A DNA stretch of 64,000 bases from positions 15,656,001-15,720,000 of the forward strand of contig JAYKYS010000004.1 of the NCBI GenBank assembly GCA_036924285.1. Reading direction: 5' to 3'. Origin of the DNA: Asterella californica (lineage: Eukaryota; Streptophyta; Marchantiopsida; Marchantiales; Aytoniaceae). Positions 1 to 10,803 of this stretch are shown piece after piece (position 1 is the stretch's first letter; every line of letters starts with the position of its first letter). The position numbers were made by a program, and so were the translations under genes. A model generated the notes under the pieces. The model searched no databases, was not told the origin of the DNA, and saw only the letters and a program-made list of their open reading frames with translations.

Positions 1-880
1 GAGAGATGAATCACTTGGTCATGTTGCTCTTATACGCTCGATATATATTTTTATGTTTTCAACTTGTGTGTTTGATGCTTATTGTTGTTTCCTTTTGCCT
101 CTTCCTTGAATATTTTTGGGTTTGCTTTTGCATCTAGTTTATAAGATTCACTATTCTTATATTAAGAAGTTGACTTGGATTCATTTGGAAAGACAAACTC
201 ATCATCATTGTGGTTTTCTCATATAGATCACAATGGTAGAAAATCTTATAGGAAGCAATTTAGTCATAAATCTTTTCTCTCAAATACAACAACAACATCC
301 AATGAGCTCATGATAGATAATAAGAACAAACCATATGTGAGTACACACCAATCAGTTCTATTGAGTTAAGTATATATATATATATATATCTATATCTTTG
401 CACTCAAAAGAGGTGGACTTGCTAGCATTTCGTAGTCTTTTTTATTGTCTTTCTACTACTCCTACTTGTATTTCTCTTTTCATCACATGTATCATAACTT
501 GCGTGTAAACATGTGCTACGATCATCATTAAACATGGAAGTTTTTATTCATTGAAGTATCACTCATTGCATTGTTAAGCTTACCACTCCTTCACTGTTAG
601 TGCTCGGGAGTACTGTGTCAGAATTAGTAACAACTAAAGAATATAAGAATTAGAGAAAAATTTTGTCAACATATTGTAAGGTATTGTGAACACGTGATAG
701 AGAACTTGAGATAATGACATTAGAACGAATTATTGCGGCATACTATTTTCAGTTGCAACGACAGAAGGGCATTCTTAAGTGATGCTTCTTGCTTTATTGG
801 CAGTTATATAATTTATTCGTATGGGAGGAAAGAAATGAAGATTTAAGATGAGGGGGTTTTCTTGTTAGTAAACCAAGTGC
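1..880. other. No gene seen; AT-rich flank of Gypsy element
   Basis: I see no coding region that resembles a known protein. A 64-codon frame at 175-369 is rich in Ser, Asn and Thr and looks like chance. A short TA repeat lies at about 370-390. The stretch ends at the 4-bp target duplication (ACGT, 881-884) of the downstream Gypsy element. Confidence 0.5.
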
Positions 881-884
881 ACGT

Positions 885-2257
885 TGTCGCGCCATTTGGC
901 GGCTACATGCTTGACTTCTACTCCGACGCTTAGGTTTGATAGTTCTAGAAGTTAGCTCATATTACTTCTAGTCCTTTATATATATGTTTGACACCTTTGC
1001 ATACGGTGTTAATACTATTTTGAGTCTTAGTAGGCTGATAGTATGTTAGTTATCTTGTTCAAGCATTTGTGCGCTTGTGCAAGTGACTTCTTACTTGTCT
1101 ATGACATTCAATGTACATAACTTAGGGTTTCCATGCTGATAGGGGTTTGAGCTCATGGGTTGTACTTACTTGTCGCCCATGCATGCTTTCTAGCTGATTT
1201 AAGTTATTTTTCGGGGCTACGTGTCGTTTTAGGTAGTTTAAGTATTACGCTGGCACTCTAGGGGGCTTGACGTGGTAGCTTATGAGTGTAGAAAAGTTAC
1301 CAGGTAGTTTAAGGCACAAAAGGACAGTCAAGTGGAGCTATGAACTCCCATTGGTCCATTTTTGTCTTTTGTAAAACTCTAAGTTTAGAAACAGAGCTCT
1401 AGAGGAGAGTTCGAGCAATTGGTGAGGTATCTTCGAAATCTGAGAGCACAGGAAGAGAGAGCTCGTCGTGCCAAGCACTGTCAGTGAAATTTTTGCTCGA
1501 TTTGGATCAATAAACAAGGAGTTATGCCCAATTGAAGTTCGGATTGTGCCAAAACTGCGTCACTTTTGTTGATTTTGGGGTTTTCGGTGCCATTCGCAGC
1601 AGATTTGAGGAAGTTGCTTCAAAACTTCGAGGTTGTGTTCACTGTCAGGAGGGCTACGACTGTCCAAAAAGTTTCGAATCATTTGAGTAACTGAGTAATT
1701 CAGGGCGGCCGCTGAAGCAGAGGGGGTCTGAAAAACTCTTAATCTAGAGCAGCGACTTTAGAGAAGGAGATCTGGAGTTCTACAAACAATCAAGAGTCCC
1801 AACTTCACAGGGATGTTCAGCATCCTGTAAACTTCAAATACTGTGAGAAGATTTGAAATTCATCGAGCCAATTCTCTGTTCTATGTTTGAATAGCTGTCT
1901 AGGTACCAGAAATTACCATAATTCTTTTATTCAGAACTTTTCTGTCAACATCTCGGTGCTAGAATTCAATCTCAGACTGAAACTTCGTGTGTGTGTTCAG
2001 TAGTGTCTCATTTACATGTAGGGGAAGTTTAGAAGTCTAAACCTTCATAGTTTTCCTCTCTTTGAGTGTCAAAGTTCACCGCTTAAGCCTATTACTACCA
2101 GTGAGACCTAAATTTTGCTTTTTGAGCATATCAGAGGATCCTACACTCCTGTGTGAGTGTTTATAGCTCCTGTTGTGACCTGAAAGCCAACCTCTTGAGT
2201 AAACAACCACAGCCAGAAGCCCGGCACTTTCCTAGGTAGACGGATCACACTCCGACA
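885..2257 (+). repeat. 5' LTR of Gypsy element
   Basis: 1373 bp, direct repeat of 8211-9581, beginning TG and ending CA. A TATA-like run (975-985) is the most likely promoter core, by inference. The first 700 bp (885-1584) match the 3' LTR exactly and all differences lie in the second part. A NotI-type GCGGCCGC site occurs in both copies (near 1706 and 9032). Confidence 0.95.
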
Positions 2258-2333
2258 TACTCTCTTTTTGGTGAACTCGACGTGAAACACCTAGGGTGGG
2301 AGTTTTCTTGAGAGTGTTACAGGATCAGATATC

Positions 2334-3206
2334 ATGGCCAACCAAGGATCATCAAGTGGAGGTGCTGCTGCTGCTTAGCAACATGCTCAGTTGCATGCTG
2401 CTACGATGAAGATGTTCCAAGCTTTTCACATGTTTATGCAGCAGCAGCAGAGCAAAGAGAGGAAGGAGGTATTAGCAACCAAGGCGTTGCAATCTGTAGT
2501 GCACCAGATGGATCAGTTCAAGGGTACAGATATTTCCAAGTATGTGCGATACTATGCTAGGGAGATGGAGGTGAACAAGGTACCTGAGAAGGAGATGGTG
2601 GAGAACTTTGAACTTGCTGTTGTGCCTGAGATTCGTGGGCGTGTGAAGGAGCTTAAGCAGCAGCAAGGACAGAGTTGGGAGAGCTTTATGCGCGCTTTGA
2701 AGGAGGAGTACTACACTGAAGATTCAGAGAGGGTGACCAAGAGAACATTCTTGGAGTGGGCGGTGAAGCCTAACAAAGGTTTGTCTGTAAATGAGCTGTT
2801 AAGGGAGTTTGATCGTCAGTATGCTCAGGTTTCTAGGACAGAGAAGCTTACACTAGAGGTGGAGAAGACCGAGCTTTTCCTACAAGCAGCGGACGTGACT
2901 ATTCAGGAGAAGCTTGAGTTGTTGCTGGAAGACAAGAGTGAGGAGAGAGGATTGAAGATTGACTGGAAGGAGGTTGAAGAAGCTGTTTCTTTGCTGACCA
3001 AGAGACAGAGAAGAAGGGACAAGGTGGTGGTAAGTGAAGCAGCACCTCTGATAATTCCTGTCAAACAGTTGCCTACTAAGCCCGCTTTGGTAATTGCTAG
3101 AGAGGAAGACTCACCGCTTGATGAGTTGATTAAGGGTATGAAGGAGCTTAAGCTTAAGCTCACTAGGTTAGAAGAGAAGGAGCAGAATGTACAGCCTGCT
3201 ATGTAG
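2334..3206 (+). pseudogene. Gypsy gag, capsid part, with internal stop
   Basis: The frame opens with ATG at 2334 (MANQGSSSGGAAAA), meets TAG at 2376-2378, then stays open from 2379 to TAG at 3204-3206. The protein is Lys/Glu-rich and helical, with a Met/Gln-rich start and the motif WESFMRALKEEYY typical of Gypsy capsid (Retrotrans_gag-like) domains. It would form the capsid-like particle. Both stops lie where CAG (Gln) would restore the frame, and the 3204 TAG is followed in the same frame by the zinc-knuckle segment. So 2334-4205 was probably one gag frame. The family assignment is inferred from order and composition. Confidence 0.8.
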
Positions 3207-3215
3207 AGACCTCAG

Positions 3216-3590
3216 ATGAGAGAAGGCTTTGTTCATCGTTGTATATGGTGTGATAGCCTAGACCATGTAAGAAGAGATTGCGGGGAGTTTTCAGATGCAT
3301 TGAGGAAAGATCTGATCTTCTTCAAAGATGGTAAGATCCATCTTAGAGAGACTGGGATGATGTTGGGAACCAACTTTGGCAAGGGTGGTATGAAGAGACT
3401 TGTGAATGAGATATCAGCATCACATGCTGTTTCTCTTGTGAATGCTGCTACGTGTGGAGTGAAAGTGGAAATGGAGAGAGAGAAAGGGACTACTGGGTTG
3501 TGGTCTGATGTAGTGCGGTCCGTAGCTAGAACAGAGTTAGACAAGGATGTGCTACGGAGGGTTGGCAACTCAATTCGAGAAACTACATGA
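3216..3590 (+). pseudogene. Gypsy gag, nucleocapsid part (CCHC zinc knuckle)
   Basis: Same reading frame as the capsid segment, separated only by TAG at 3204. Near its start is CIWCDSLDHVRRDC, a canonical CX2CX4HX4C zinc knuckle that binds element RNA in the particle. The segment ends at TGA 3588-3590. The frame continues beyond the stop, and TGA is one transition from CGA (Arg) or TGG. Confidence 0.85.
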
Positions 3591-3611
3591 TGGAATGACC
3601 CTGTAGACACT

Positions 3612-4205
3612 ATGTCAGTGCATGCTTATGTTGCAAGAAGTCAGCATGAAGCTCTACTAGAAGAAAAACGCAGGAGAGAGGATGCAGGTGAGGCTTCTAC
3701 AGCCAAACGACCTGCTACAAGGAGTGAAAGGGCTAGACCAGAGACAAGGCAGGAGACAACACCTACTCGGGAGGAGACTATGGAGGATCTACCACCTACA
3801 ACACCAAAGGAGAAGGAGAGAAGCAAGGAGAAGGGTAAGATGCCTCCATACAAACTTCAGTCTGACATTGAGATTGCTATAGACTTGAAGCAGGTGTTAG
3901 AGAACCGTATCTTGAATGGGAAGGTTGAGTTTACCTTGGGTGAGATTCTTGGGATAGCAAAGCGTGAGTTCCATGAGGTTATCATAGATATCATCAAGAG
4001 GAAACGTCAGATTTTGGGTGAAGCAGCTACACTTAACGCTCTAGGGACCAAACTGTCGGAAGATGAGGAAGATGAGATTTCTGGTTACTGCTCTCAAGTA
4101 TCAGAAGGGAGATCGTATCAGCACGTGAGGTTTGAAGATGTGGTGGAAGCATCGCAGAAGAGCCATTACTCTCACAACCATTGGCAACCACAGAGACCTT
4201 GGTGA
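3612..4205 (+). pseudogene. Gypsy gag C-terminal / linker segment
   Basis: Same frame as the preceding gag pieces. The protein is charged and low in complexity (runs of Arg, Glu, Thr, Pro, Lys over roughly residues 15-75), followed by a more ordered Ile/Leu/Lys region and an acidic stretch (SEDEEDE). No catalytic motif is visible. It ends at TGA 4203-4205 and overlaps the protease frame by 25 bases in another phase. That overlap could be a programmed frameshift site between gag and pol or simple decay; one copy cannot tell. Confidence 0.6.
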
Positions 4206-4699
4206 AGTTGGGAGATCTGGAGGAACCTGTGGTGGCATTGATTGATCACGGCTCAGAGATTAATCTGATGTCTAAGGAGCTGTACAAGCGTGGAAGGTGG
4301 CCCATAGACACCGACCATGGATGGCTTATCCGTGCTGCCAACAACCAGAGGAGAGAACTCTATGGTGCTTGTCCCAACATCAAGGTAACTGTGGGTGACA
4401 TCAGTGATGTTCAGAATTTCTTTGTGCAAGACATGTCAACATATCCTATCATTCTAGGGCAGCCTTACATTACTGCTGTTAGAATGGAGACACGAGTTAT
4501 GGATGATGGTTCAGCCTATGCTAGGATACGTAGTAGAGACGGCAAAAGAGCTGTTCAGTTTTTGACCGTTGCTGCAGAACATGAGAGGAATCGTGATAGC
4601 TTGAGAGACCGTCCACTACCTAAGATTACTCAGGAGTTTAGAGAGTCTAGAGGTTTTGGCAGAGTACCATTGAAGAGCGAGACTTCAACGGTACAATAG
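4181..4699 (+). pseudogene. Gypsy retropepsin-like protease
   Basis: The motif VVALIDHGSEINLMS matches the retropepsin active-site region (hydrophobic-hydrophobic-D-S/T-G-S/A-E-x-N). The second active-site residue is His instead of Ser/Thr. The flap and C-terminal strand follow (FVQDMSTYPIILGQPYI; the ILG corresponds to the conserved (I/L)LG). The enzyme would release gag and pol products from the polyprotein. It lies in a different frame from gag and stops at TAG 4697-4699, before the reverse transcriptase frame. Whether Asp-His-Gly belongs to this lineage or is a lesion needs other copies. Confidence 0.85.
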
Positions 4700-4758
4700 A
4701 GATAGGATTCTCGCCTGATCCAGTAGAACAGGAAGCTTTATCCTCTAGCTTCTTAGGA

Positions 4759-6285
4759 TTGACGTCATGTGGATCAGTGTGTTATAGGAAGGTTGAGAAT
4801 CTGAAGAGGTTTGAGAGACAACATGTGAAGTATGTACAGCAGTCTTTGTGGGATAGTGGAGAGTTAGCAGGAGATGAATACATATCTGGAGTGTTTGAAG
4901 AGCAGTATTTGGTAGATACTATAGGGGAGTTGAAATCTATAGTAGAAAGTTCTATAGATGATGTAGATAGAGTGGTGAGAGTGAGCTCCAAGGAGCTTTA
5001 TGATGTAATTGATAAGTTTATGGATCGGCAAGAGGTGTATGTGGAGACCAAGTACAAGTCAGTGGCGAAGAAAGTCAAACCAGTGGCTTTGCCTTTACCA
5101 CTCGATTACAATCAGAAGATGGAGCAAGCTGCACGAGAGCCGACGCTCAGAGGACCGAGAAGAATTGAGCACCAGTTCACAGAAACAACACTGAAGGAGC
5201 TGAGGATTGGAGGTGATGGATTTCTTACTGAGCAAGAGAAGAAGAGCTTCAGGGAGATGCTATCTAGGCATGGTAAGGCGTTTGCGTTTGAGTCACATGA
5301 AGTAGGATGTGTAGATCCAAGTGTAGTTGCACCTATGGTAATCTTTACTATACCGCATGTGCCTTGGAATCTACGTCCTATCCTTGTGCCTAGAGCTCAT
5401 CTGCCAAAGCTGATAGACTTGCTCAATGAGAGGATTAGGATGGGTATCTTGGAACCATCTATAGCTCCCTACTCTAGCAGATGGTTTACTGTTCCAAAGA
5501 AGAGTGGAGCTTTGAGATTTATCCAAGATATGCAGTCAGTTAACAAGGTGACTATCATGAATATGTGTATAGGACCTATTGTAGACGAGTTTGCATAGGC
5601 TTTTGCTGGTCGTGCTATCTATTCGATGGGAGACTTATATTCAGGTTATGATCAGTTTCAGTTATCCTCTGAAAGTAGAGACTTGACTACAATGAGGACA
5701 CCTTTAGGGTTACTAAGGATGTGCACCTTGCCGCAAGGTGCTACCAATTCGGTAGCACATATGATGAATGGCATGAACAAAGTTTTGAGGGACTTCATTC
5801 CTGAAAAAACTATGCCATTCCTTGATGATGTGCCGATCAAAGGATGTGCTGAGGAGGAGAAGAATGAGGTAATGGATCAGAGGGGGTGCCGTAAGTTTGT
5901 TGCAGATCACATAGCTGACTGTGATAAGATACTGAGTCGACTAGAGGAGGTTCATTTGACCTTATCAGGAGCAAAGTCTGTATTTGGAGAACAAGAGGTG
6001 TTGATTGTGGGGCACCTATGTGGATCTTATGGTCGGAAACCTTGTCCAAACAAGGTTGACGCCATTCGAAGGATGAAGGAGACGTGTGGATCGATTACTG
6101 AGGTGAGAAGATTTCTAGGTGCATGTGTGTTTTATCATATATGGATTCCACACTTTGCACATGTAGCAGATCCATTGTACAAGCTGCTGAGGAAGGGGCA
6201 AAGATTTCAGTGGCAAGAGGAGCAAAGCGAGTCTATGAGGAAGTTGAAGGACTTTTGGCTTCACCACCAACTCTACGAAAGGTAA
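4759..6285 (+). pseudogene. Gypsy reverse transcriptase
   Basis: The N-terminal 90 residues are a pol linker. RT motifs then run in order: LVPRAHLPKLIDLLNERI, GILEPSIAPYSSRWFTVPKK, ALRFIQDMQSVNKVT, then after a stop at 5596-5598 (TAG) the same frame continues with MGDLYSGYDQFQL, TPLGLLRMCTLPQGATNS and the catalytic FLDDV (the usual Y/F-x-DD box). It continues into the thumb (RRFLGACVFYHIWIPHFA) and connection (FQWQEEQSESMRKLKDFW). After about 6255 the good similarity jumps to another frame. The product would copy element RNA into DNA. One TAG and one frameshift break it. Confidence 0.95.
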
Positions 6286-8162
6286 CATATGAGTTGGGCA
6301 GATCTGTTATCCTTACTGTTGATACTAGTCCTATTGACATTGGATGGGCTGTAGGACAAGACGATGAGGATGGAAATAGATATGTGGTGCGTTTTGGAGC
6401 TAAGGTGTTAAGTTCACGACAGAGAGACTATCCTCAGGTCAAGAGAGAGCTATGGGGAGTAGTTACTGCGATGAAGAGTGATAAGGAATACTTGATAGGA
6501 GCACCTGTGGTTGTGGAGACAGATTGTTTACCTCTCTTGGGAATGATCACTAGCTGTACAACTCTAGATATTGCTATGTTGAGGTGGATAGCATATATCA
6601 AGTCCTTGAATCCAGAGTTTAGACATATTGCAGGAAAAGACAATCCTGTGGCAGATATGTTATCAAGGGCTAGGTATTACGATGAGAAGGAAATGATAGA
6701 TGACCAGGAGGATGTGGGAACAGAGTTCTATTCTAGTGTTCTTGCTACAGAAGATAGAAGCTGTTTTGCAGCTCCATTGGAGTTTTTTGAGGAAACTGTG
6801 TATGATGGCGAGTGGTTGGATCTTGAGCGCTATTTGAGTTCACTGGAAAGGCAGGAAGGCTGGTCTGATGCAGATTTCAAGAGGATCCGTAGAACATCTT
6901 ATGGTTACTTTTTACATGGAGGACATCTATGGAAGCGCCCTAAGCTACAAGGAGGTATACCGCAGCGGGTAGTATGTGACTTGGAATTGCAGCAGAAGCT
7001 GATCAAGGAGTTCCATGAGAGTTTATGGGCTAGTCATAGAGGAGTTTGGGCTACATTTGCCAAGATGAAGGAAAAGTATTGGTGGAAGGGTATGTATAAG
7101 GATGTAGTGCAGTTTGTTTCATCCTGTATACCTTGCCAGATGTACTCCAATGTACGCCATCGTGATGGATTGCATCCTACTTATCCTTTAGCCATTCATT
7201 ATAAATGGGTAGTTGATCTGGTAACTATGCCATTTGGACTTGGACAAATGAGGTATCTGGTCTTGGCTAGAGAAGATCTATCTAACCAAGTCGAAGGCCG
7301 TGTCCTGAGGACGAAGACCACTGCTAGTGTCTGCCGCTTTCTACTTGAAGATGTTATTTGTAGGTATGGGTGTGTGGGAAAGATCACTGCAGATAGGGGT
7401 GAGCTGGATGCACAAGAAGCAGTTGAGTTCTTCAAGCGATTGGGAATCAAGTTGGCGTTAACCACTGCTTACAATCCTGAAGGGAATGGCAAGAGCGAAA
7501 GAGGTCATCCGCCAATCATCAAAGCTTTGGTAAAAGCTTGCAAGGGTAAGATCCGTGAATGGCCTAGACTGCTACCATTTGCTTTGTGGGCAGATCGTAC
7601 AACTCATAGTACCGTTACAGGTTACATGCCAGCAGAGTTGATACTAGGACAAAAACCTGTGATGCCGATTGAGGAGGTTGTGCCTACTTGGAATGTTTTG
7701 CCATGGGAAGATGGTAGAAGTACGGAGGATCTTCTTGCATTAAGGATCCAGTAGTTAGAACGAAGACCTGAGGATGTTGCCAAAGCTGTGGAAAGGTTAA
7801 AGACTGCTAGAGAGAGAAACAAAGGCAGATTTGATAGAACGCATAGATTACGACCCAAACCAGTTAAGGAAGGTGATTGGGTGTTAGTCTATGATAGTAG
7901 TCTTGATAATCAGCATAGCGCTATCAGAAAGTTTTCCAAGAGATGGTTCGGACCTTATGTGGTGTTAGAAGTTTATGATAATGTCACATACTCTTTGAGA
8001 GAGTTAGATGGTGCGGTGCTCAAGATACCAGTCGCAGGGAAGAGAATCAAGCTCTTTAGAAGGAGAGGGGACTACCAGAACATTGCAGAGCTTACCGAGG
8101 ATGAAGCTGAAGACTCAATGGAGGTTGAAGATGAATTTGAAGCTGAAGCTGAAGAGTCTTGA
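6255..8162 (+). pseudogene. Gypsy RNase H and integrase
   Basis: RNase H-like segment: VILTVDTSPIDIGWAVGQ (first Asp), SSRQRDYPQVKRELWGVV (catalytic Glu), VVETDCLPLLGM (Asp), RHIAGKDNPVADMLSR (final Asp). Integrase: zinc-binding residues H, H, C, C in EFHESLWASHRG and SSCIPCQM; the core DDE is Asp in WVVDLVTMPFG, Asp in ITADRGELDAQ and Glu in NPEGNGKSERGH. TAG at 7752-7754 interrupts the frame, which reopens at once and includes a GPY-like patch (WFGPYVVLEV). It ends in an acidic tail at 8162. No chromodomain is present. The order RNase H then integrase confirms Ty3/Gypsy. Confidence 0.93.
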
Positions 8163-8198
8163 TTTGGATCTGGCACATACCGGAGGATGTGCAGGTTC

Positions 8199-8210
8199 AG
8201 AGGGGGTGGA
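8199..8210 (+). other. Polypurine tract of Gypsy element
   Basis: Purine-rich AGAGGGGGTGGA abuts the 3' LTR start (8211). In LTR elements this resists RNase H and primes plus-strand DNA synthesis. Confidence 0.8.
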
Positions 8211-9581
8211 TGTCGCGCCATTTGGCGGCTACATGCTTGACTTCTACTCCGACGCTTAGGTTTGATAGTTCTAGAAGTTAGCTCATATTACTTCTAGTCC
8301 TTTATATATATGTTTGACACCTTTGCATACGGTGTTAATACTATTTTGAGTCTTAGTAGGCTGATAGTATGTTAGTTATCTTGTTCAAGCATTTGTGCGC
8401 TTGTGCAAGTGACTTCTTACTTGTCTATGACATTCAATGTACATAACTTAGGGTTTCCATGCTGATAGGGGTTTGAGCTCATGGGTTGTACTTACTTGTC
8501 GCCCATGCATGCTTTCTAGCTGATTTAAGTTATTTTTCGGGGCTACGTGTCGTTTTAGGTAGTTTAAGTATTACGCTGGCACTCTAGGGGGCTTGACGTG
8601 GTAGCTTATGAGTGTAGAAAAGTTACCAGGTAGTTTAAGGCACAAAAGGACAGTCAAGTGGAGCTATGAACTCCCATTGGTCCATTTTTGTCTTTTGTAA
8701 AACTCTAAGTTTAGAAACAGAGCTCTAGAGGAGAGTTCGAGCAATTGGTGAGGTATCTTCGAAATCTGAGAGCACAGGAAGAGAGAGCTCGTCGTGCCAA
8801 GCACTGTCAGTGAAATTTTTGCTCGATTTGGATCAATAAACAAGGAGTTATGCCCAATTGAAGTTCGGATTGTGCCAAAACTGCGTCACTTTTGTTGATT
8901 TTGGGGTTTTTGGTGCCATTCGCAGCAGATTTGAGGAAATTACTTCAAAACTTCGAGGTTGTGTTCACTGTCAGGAGGGCTACGACTGTCCAAAAAGTTT
9001 CGAATCATTTGAGTAACTGAGTAATTCAGGGCGGCCGCTGAAGCAGAGGGGGTCTGAAAAGCTCTTAATCTAGAGCAGCGACTTTAGAGAAGGAGATCTT
9101 GAGTTCTACAAACAATCAGGAGTCCCAACTTCACAGGGATGTTCAACATCCTGTAAACTTCAAATACTGTGAGAAGATTTGAAATTCATCGAGCCAATTC
9201 TCTATTCTATGTTTGAATAGCTGTCTAGGTACCAGAAATTATCATAATTCTCTTATTCAGAACTTTTCTGTCAACATCTCGGTGCTAGAATTCAATCTCA
9301 GACTGAAACTTTGTGTGTGTTCAGTAGTGCCTCATTTACATGTAGGGGAAGTTTAGAAGTCTAAACCTTTATAGTTTTCCTCTCTTTGAGTGTCAAAGTT
9401 CACCGCTTAAGCCTATTACTACCAGTGAGACCTAAATTTTGCTTTTTGAGCATATCAGAGGATCCTACACTCCTGTGTGAGTGTTTATAGCTCCTGTTGT
9501 GACCTGAAAGCCAACCTCTTGAGTAAACAACCACAGCCAGAAGCCCGGCACTTTCCTAGGTAGACGGATCACACTCCGACA
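8211..9581 (+). repeat. 3' LTR of Gypsy element
   Basis: 1371 bp, nearly identical to 885-2257, starting TGTCGCGCC and ending CCGACA, followed by the duplicated ACGT. I counted 13 substitutions and a GT-repeat length difference, all after 8910. Twelve of the 13 substitutions are transitions. Confidence 0.95.
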
Positions 9582-9585
9582 ACGT

Positions 9586-10733
9586 CTAAAACCAAACAAA
9601 ATAATATTATTTCTTTGTACTTTAGGCGAGAGAGGAGAAGATATTTTATTCTAAGGAACCCCCAAACTTTGTTTGTGCAATACTTTTCAATGTATATTCA
9701 AAAGAAAGAAGAATATGCGGCAGTTTAACTTATTATCTAACCTTTTCATCGGGAAGGGTTAGATAAATTAATTAAACTGTAAAAAAAATTATGATGTGTT
9801 TGAGATCAGCATCCCAGATATGTAGTTTCAGGAGTACAATTGGCAGCATTCTTCTTATGGGTTCTTTTTGGATTTTTTTACGTCTCTAGTTCCGACTATC
9901 ACTTAATATTTATAAGTATTTTCATATAGAACTTGGTATAGAATTATCATTTACCACTTATCATTCCTTTTTCTGATAACAAGAAGAGAGCAAAAATTAT
10001 CTGCATATTACTTAGCTGTGAAGTGAATCATTGAGTGTAAAGCTAAAGGAGAGCTTTGATTTACTTCCTTAATGAACTGATTTGATTCTTAATCTATCAA
10101 CAATATTGTTTTAGATATATCGGTTAAATTTCTTTGTTCTCATATGGCTTATCTGCAAAATGAAGTCTTCATGATTACTGGATATATTTCTAGGGGCATC
10201 TTGGATTTATAACCACACATATAACATCCCTATCTTGTTTAGTGAGATGTGACAGGATATGCCTCAAGATCTCATGACATGTCGGTAGTTATGCACCGGT
10301 AGAAGAGATTACTCATGCTCTCTTCTCATTTTCCAGCTGGTGGGAATAATGGACTCAGTTTAACTCGTCATTTCATTACTTAACAACTTTATATGTAAGA
10401 TTATAGTCCTCTTATAATTGATGCTTTGCTTCGTTTATCCGCAACCTTATCACTTATCACTCTTCTCATTGCTTATTGTTCATCTCTTTCATCCGAATGA
10501 GTTTGATGTGTTTTCTCTTTACAAGGAGTGCAACATACAATATGCACTCAGTAAGCATGTCACAAGCTCGATATCAACTTGTTACATTTGCAGAACCCGT
10601 CGCAATCAAATGCTTTGCAGCTTATCAATGAGCTCTTAGAGTGATGAGATTGGAGCATGTGGTGCTTTTCACTAATTGTTTGTTTTTGGAACATGGCCCT
10701 TTTGCTTTCTTGCTTCAAGCTCGAGATAATTAC
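9586..10733. other. No gene seen; AT-rich spacer
   Basis: AT-rich DNA between the Gypsy element and the left end of the MULE. I find no protein similarity, tRNA or clear repeat structure in it. Confidence 0.5.
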
Positions 10734-10803
10734 TTAAACATCACCTTGCAGAAAGTGGTACTTTGTTGGCATCCAAGTTTTCAAAATGCCTTAAACATCA
10801 TCA
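10734..10803 (+). repeat. Left terminal inverted repeat of MULE
   Basis: Begins TTAAACATCACCTTGCAG and continues through CATCCAAGTTTTCAAAATGC. It matches the reverse complement of 20005-20074 at roughly 80-85% with small indels. Similarity fades to scattered short blocks beyond 10803. Confidence 0.7.

Larger units (their letters stand above)
885..9581 (+). mobile_element. Full-length Ty3/Gypsy LTR retrotransposon, coding region broken
   Basis: The element is bounded by two long direct repeats that start TGTCGCGCC and end CTCCGACA. It is flanked by ACGT at 881-884 and 9582-9585, which fits a 4-bp target-site duplication. Between the LTRs the order is gag with a CCHC knuckle, protease, reverse transcriptase, RNase H, integrase. 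Integrase after RNase H defines Ty3/Gypsy. A purine tract abuts the 3' LTR. There is no chromodomain; the integrase tail is acidic (Glu/Asp/Ala-rich). The two LTRs differ at 13 substitutions and one 2-bp indel over about 1372 bp, so insertion is recent. Even so the coding region has at least five in-frame stops and two frame changes, so this copy cannot make its own proteins. I find no standard primer-binding site after 2257. Confidence 0.95.

Noticed and set aside
10256..10310. Apparent direct similarity to 19722-19770
   Set aside because: Only a short shared stretch (TCATGACATG); no extended alignment by eye.
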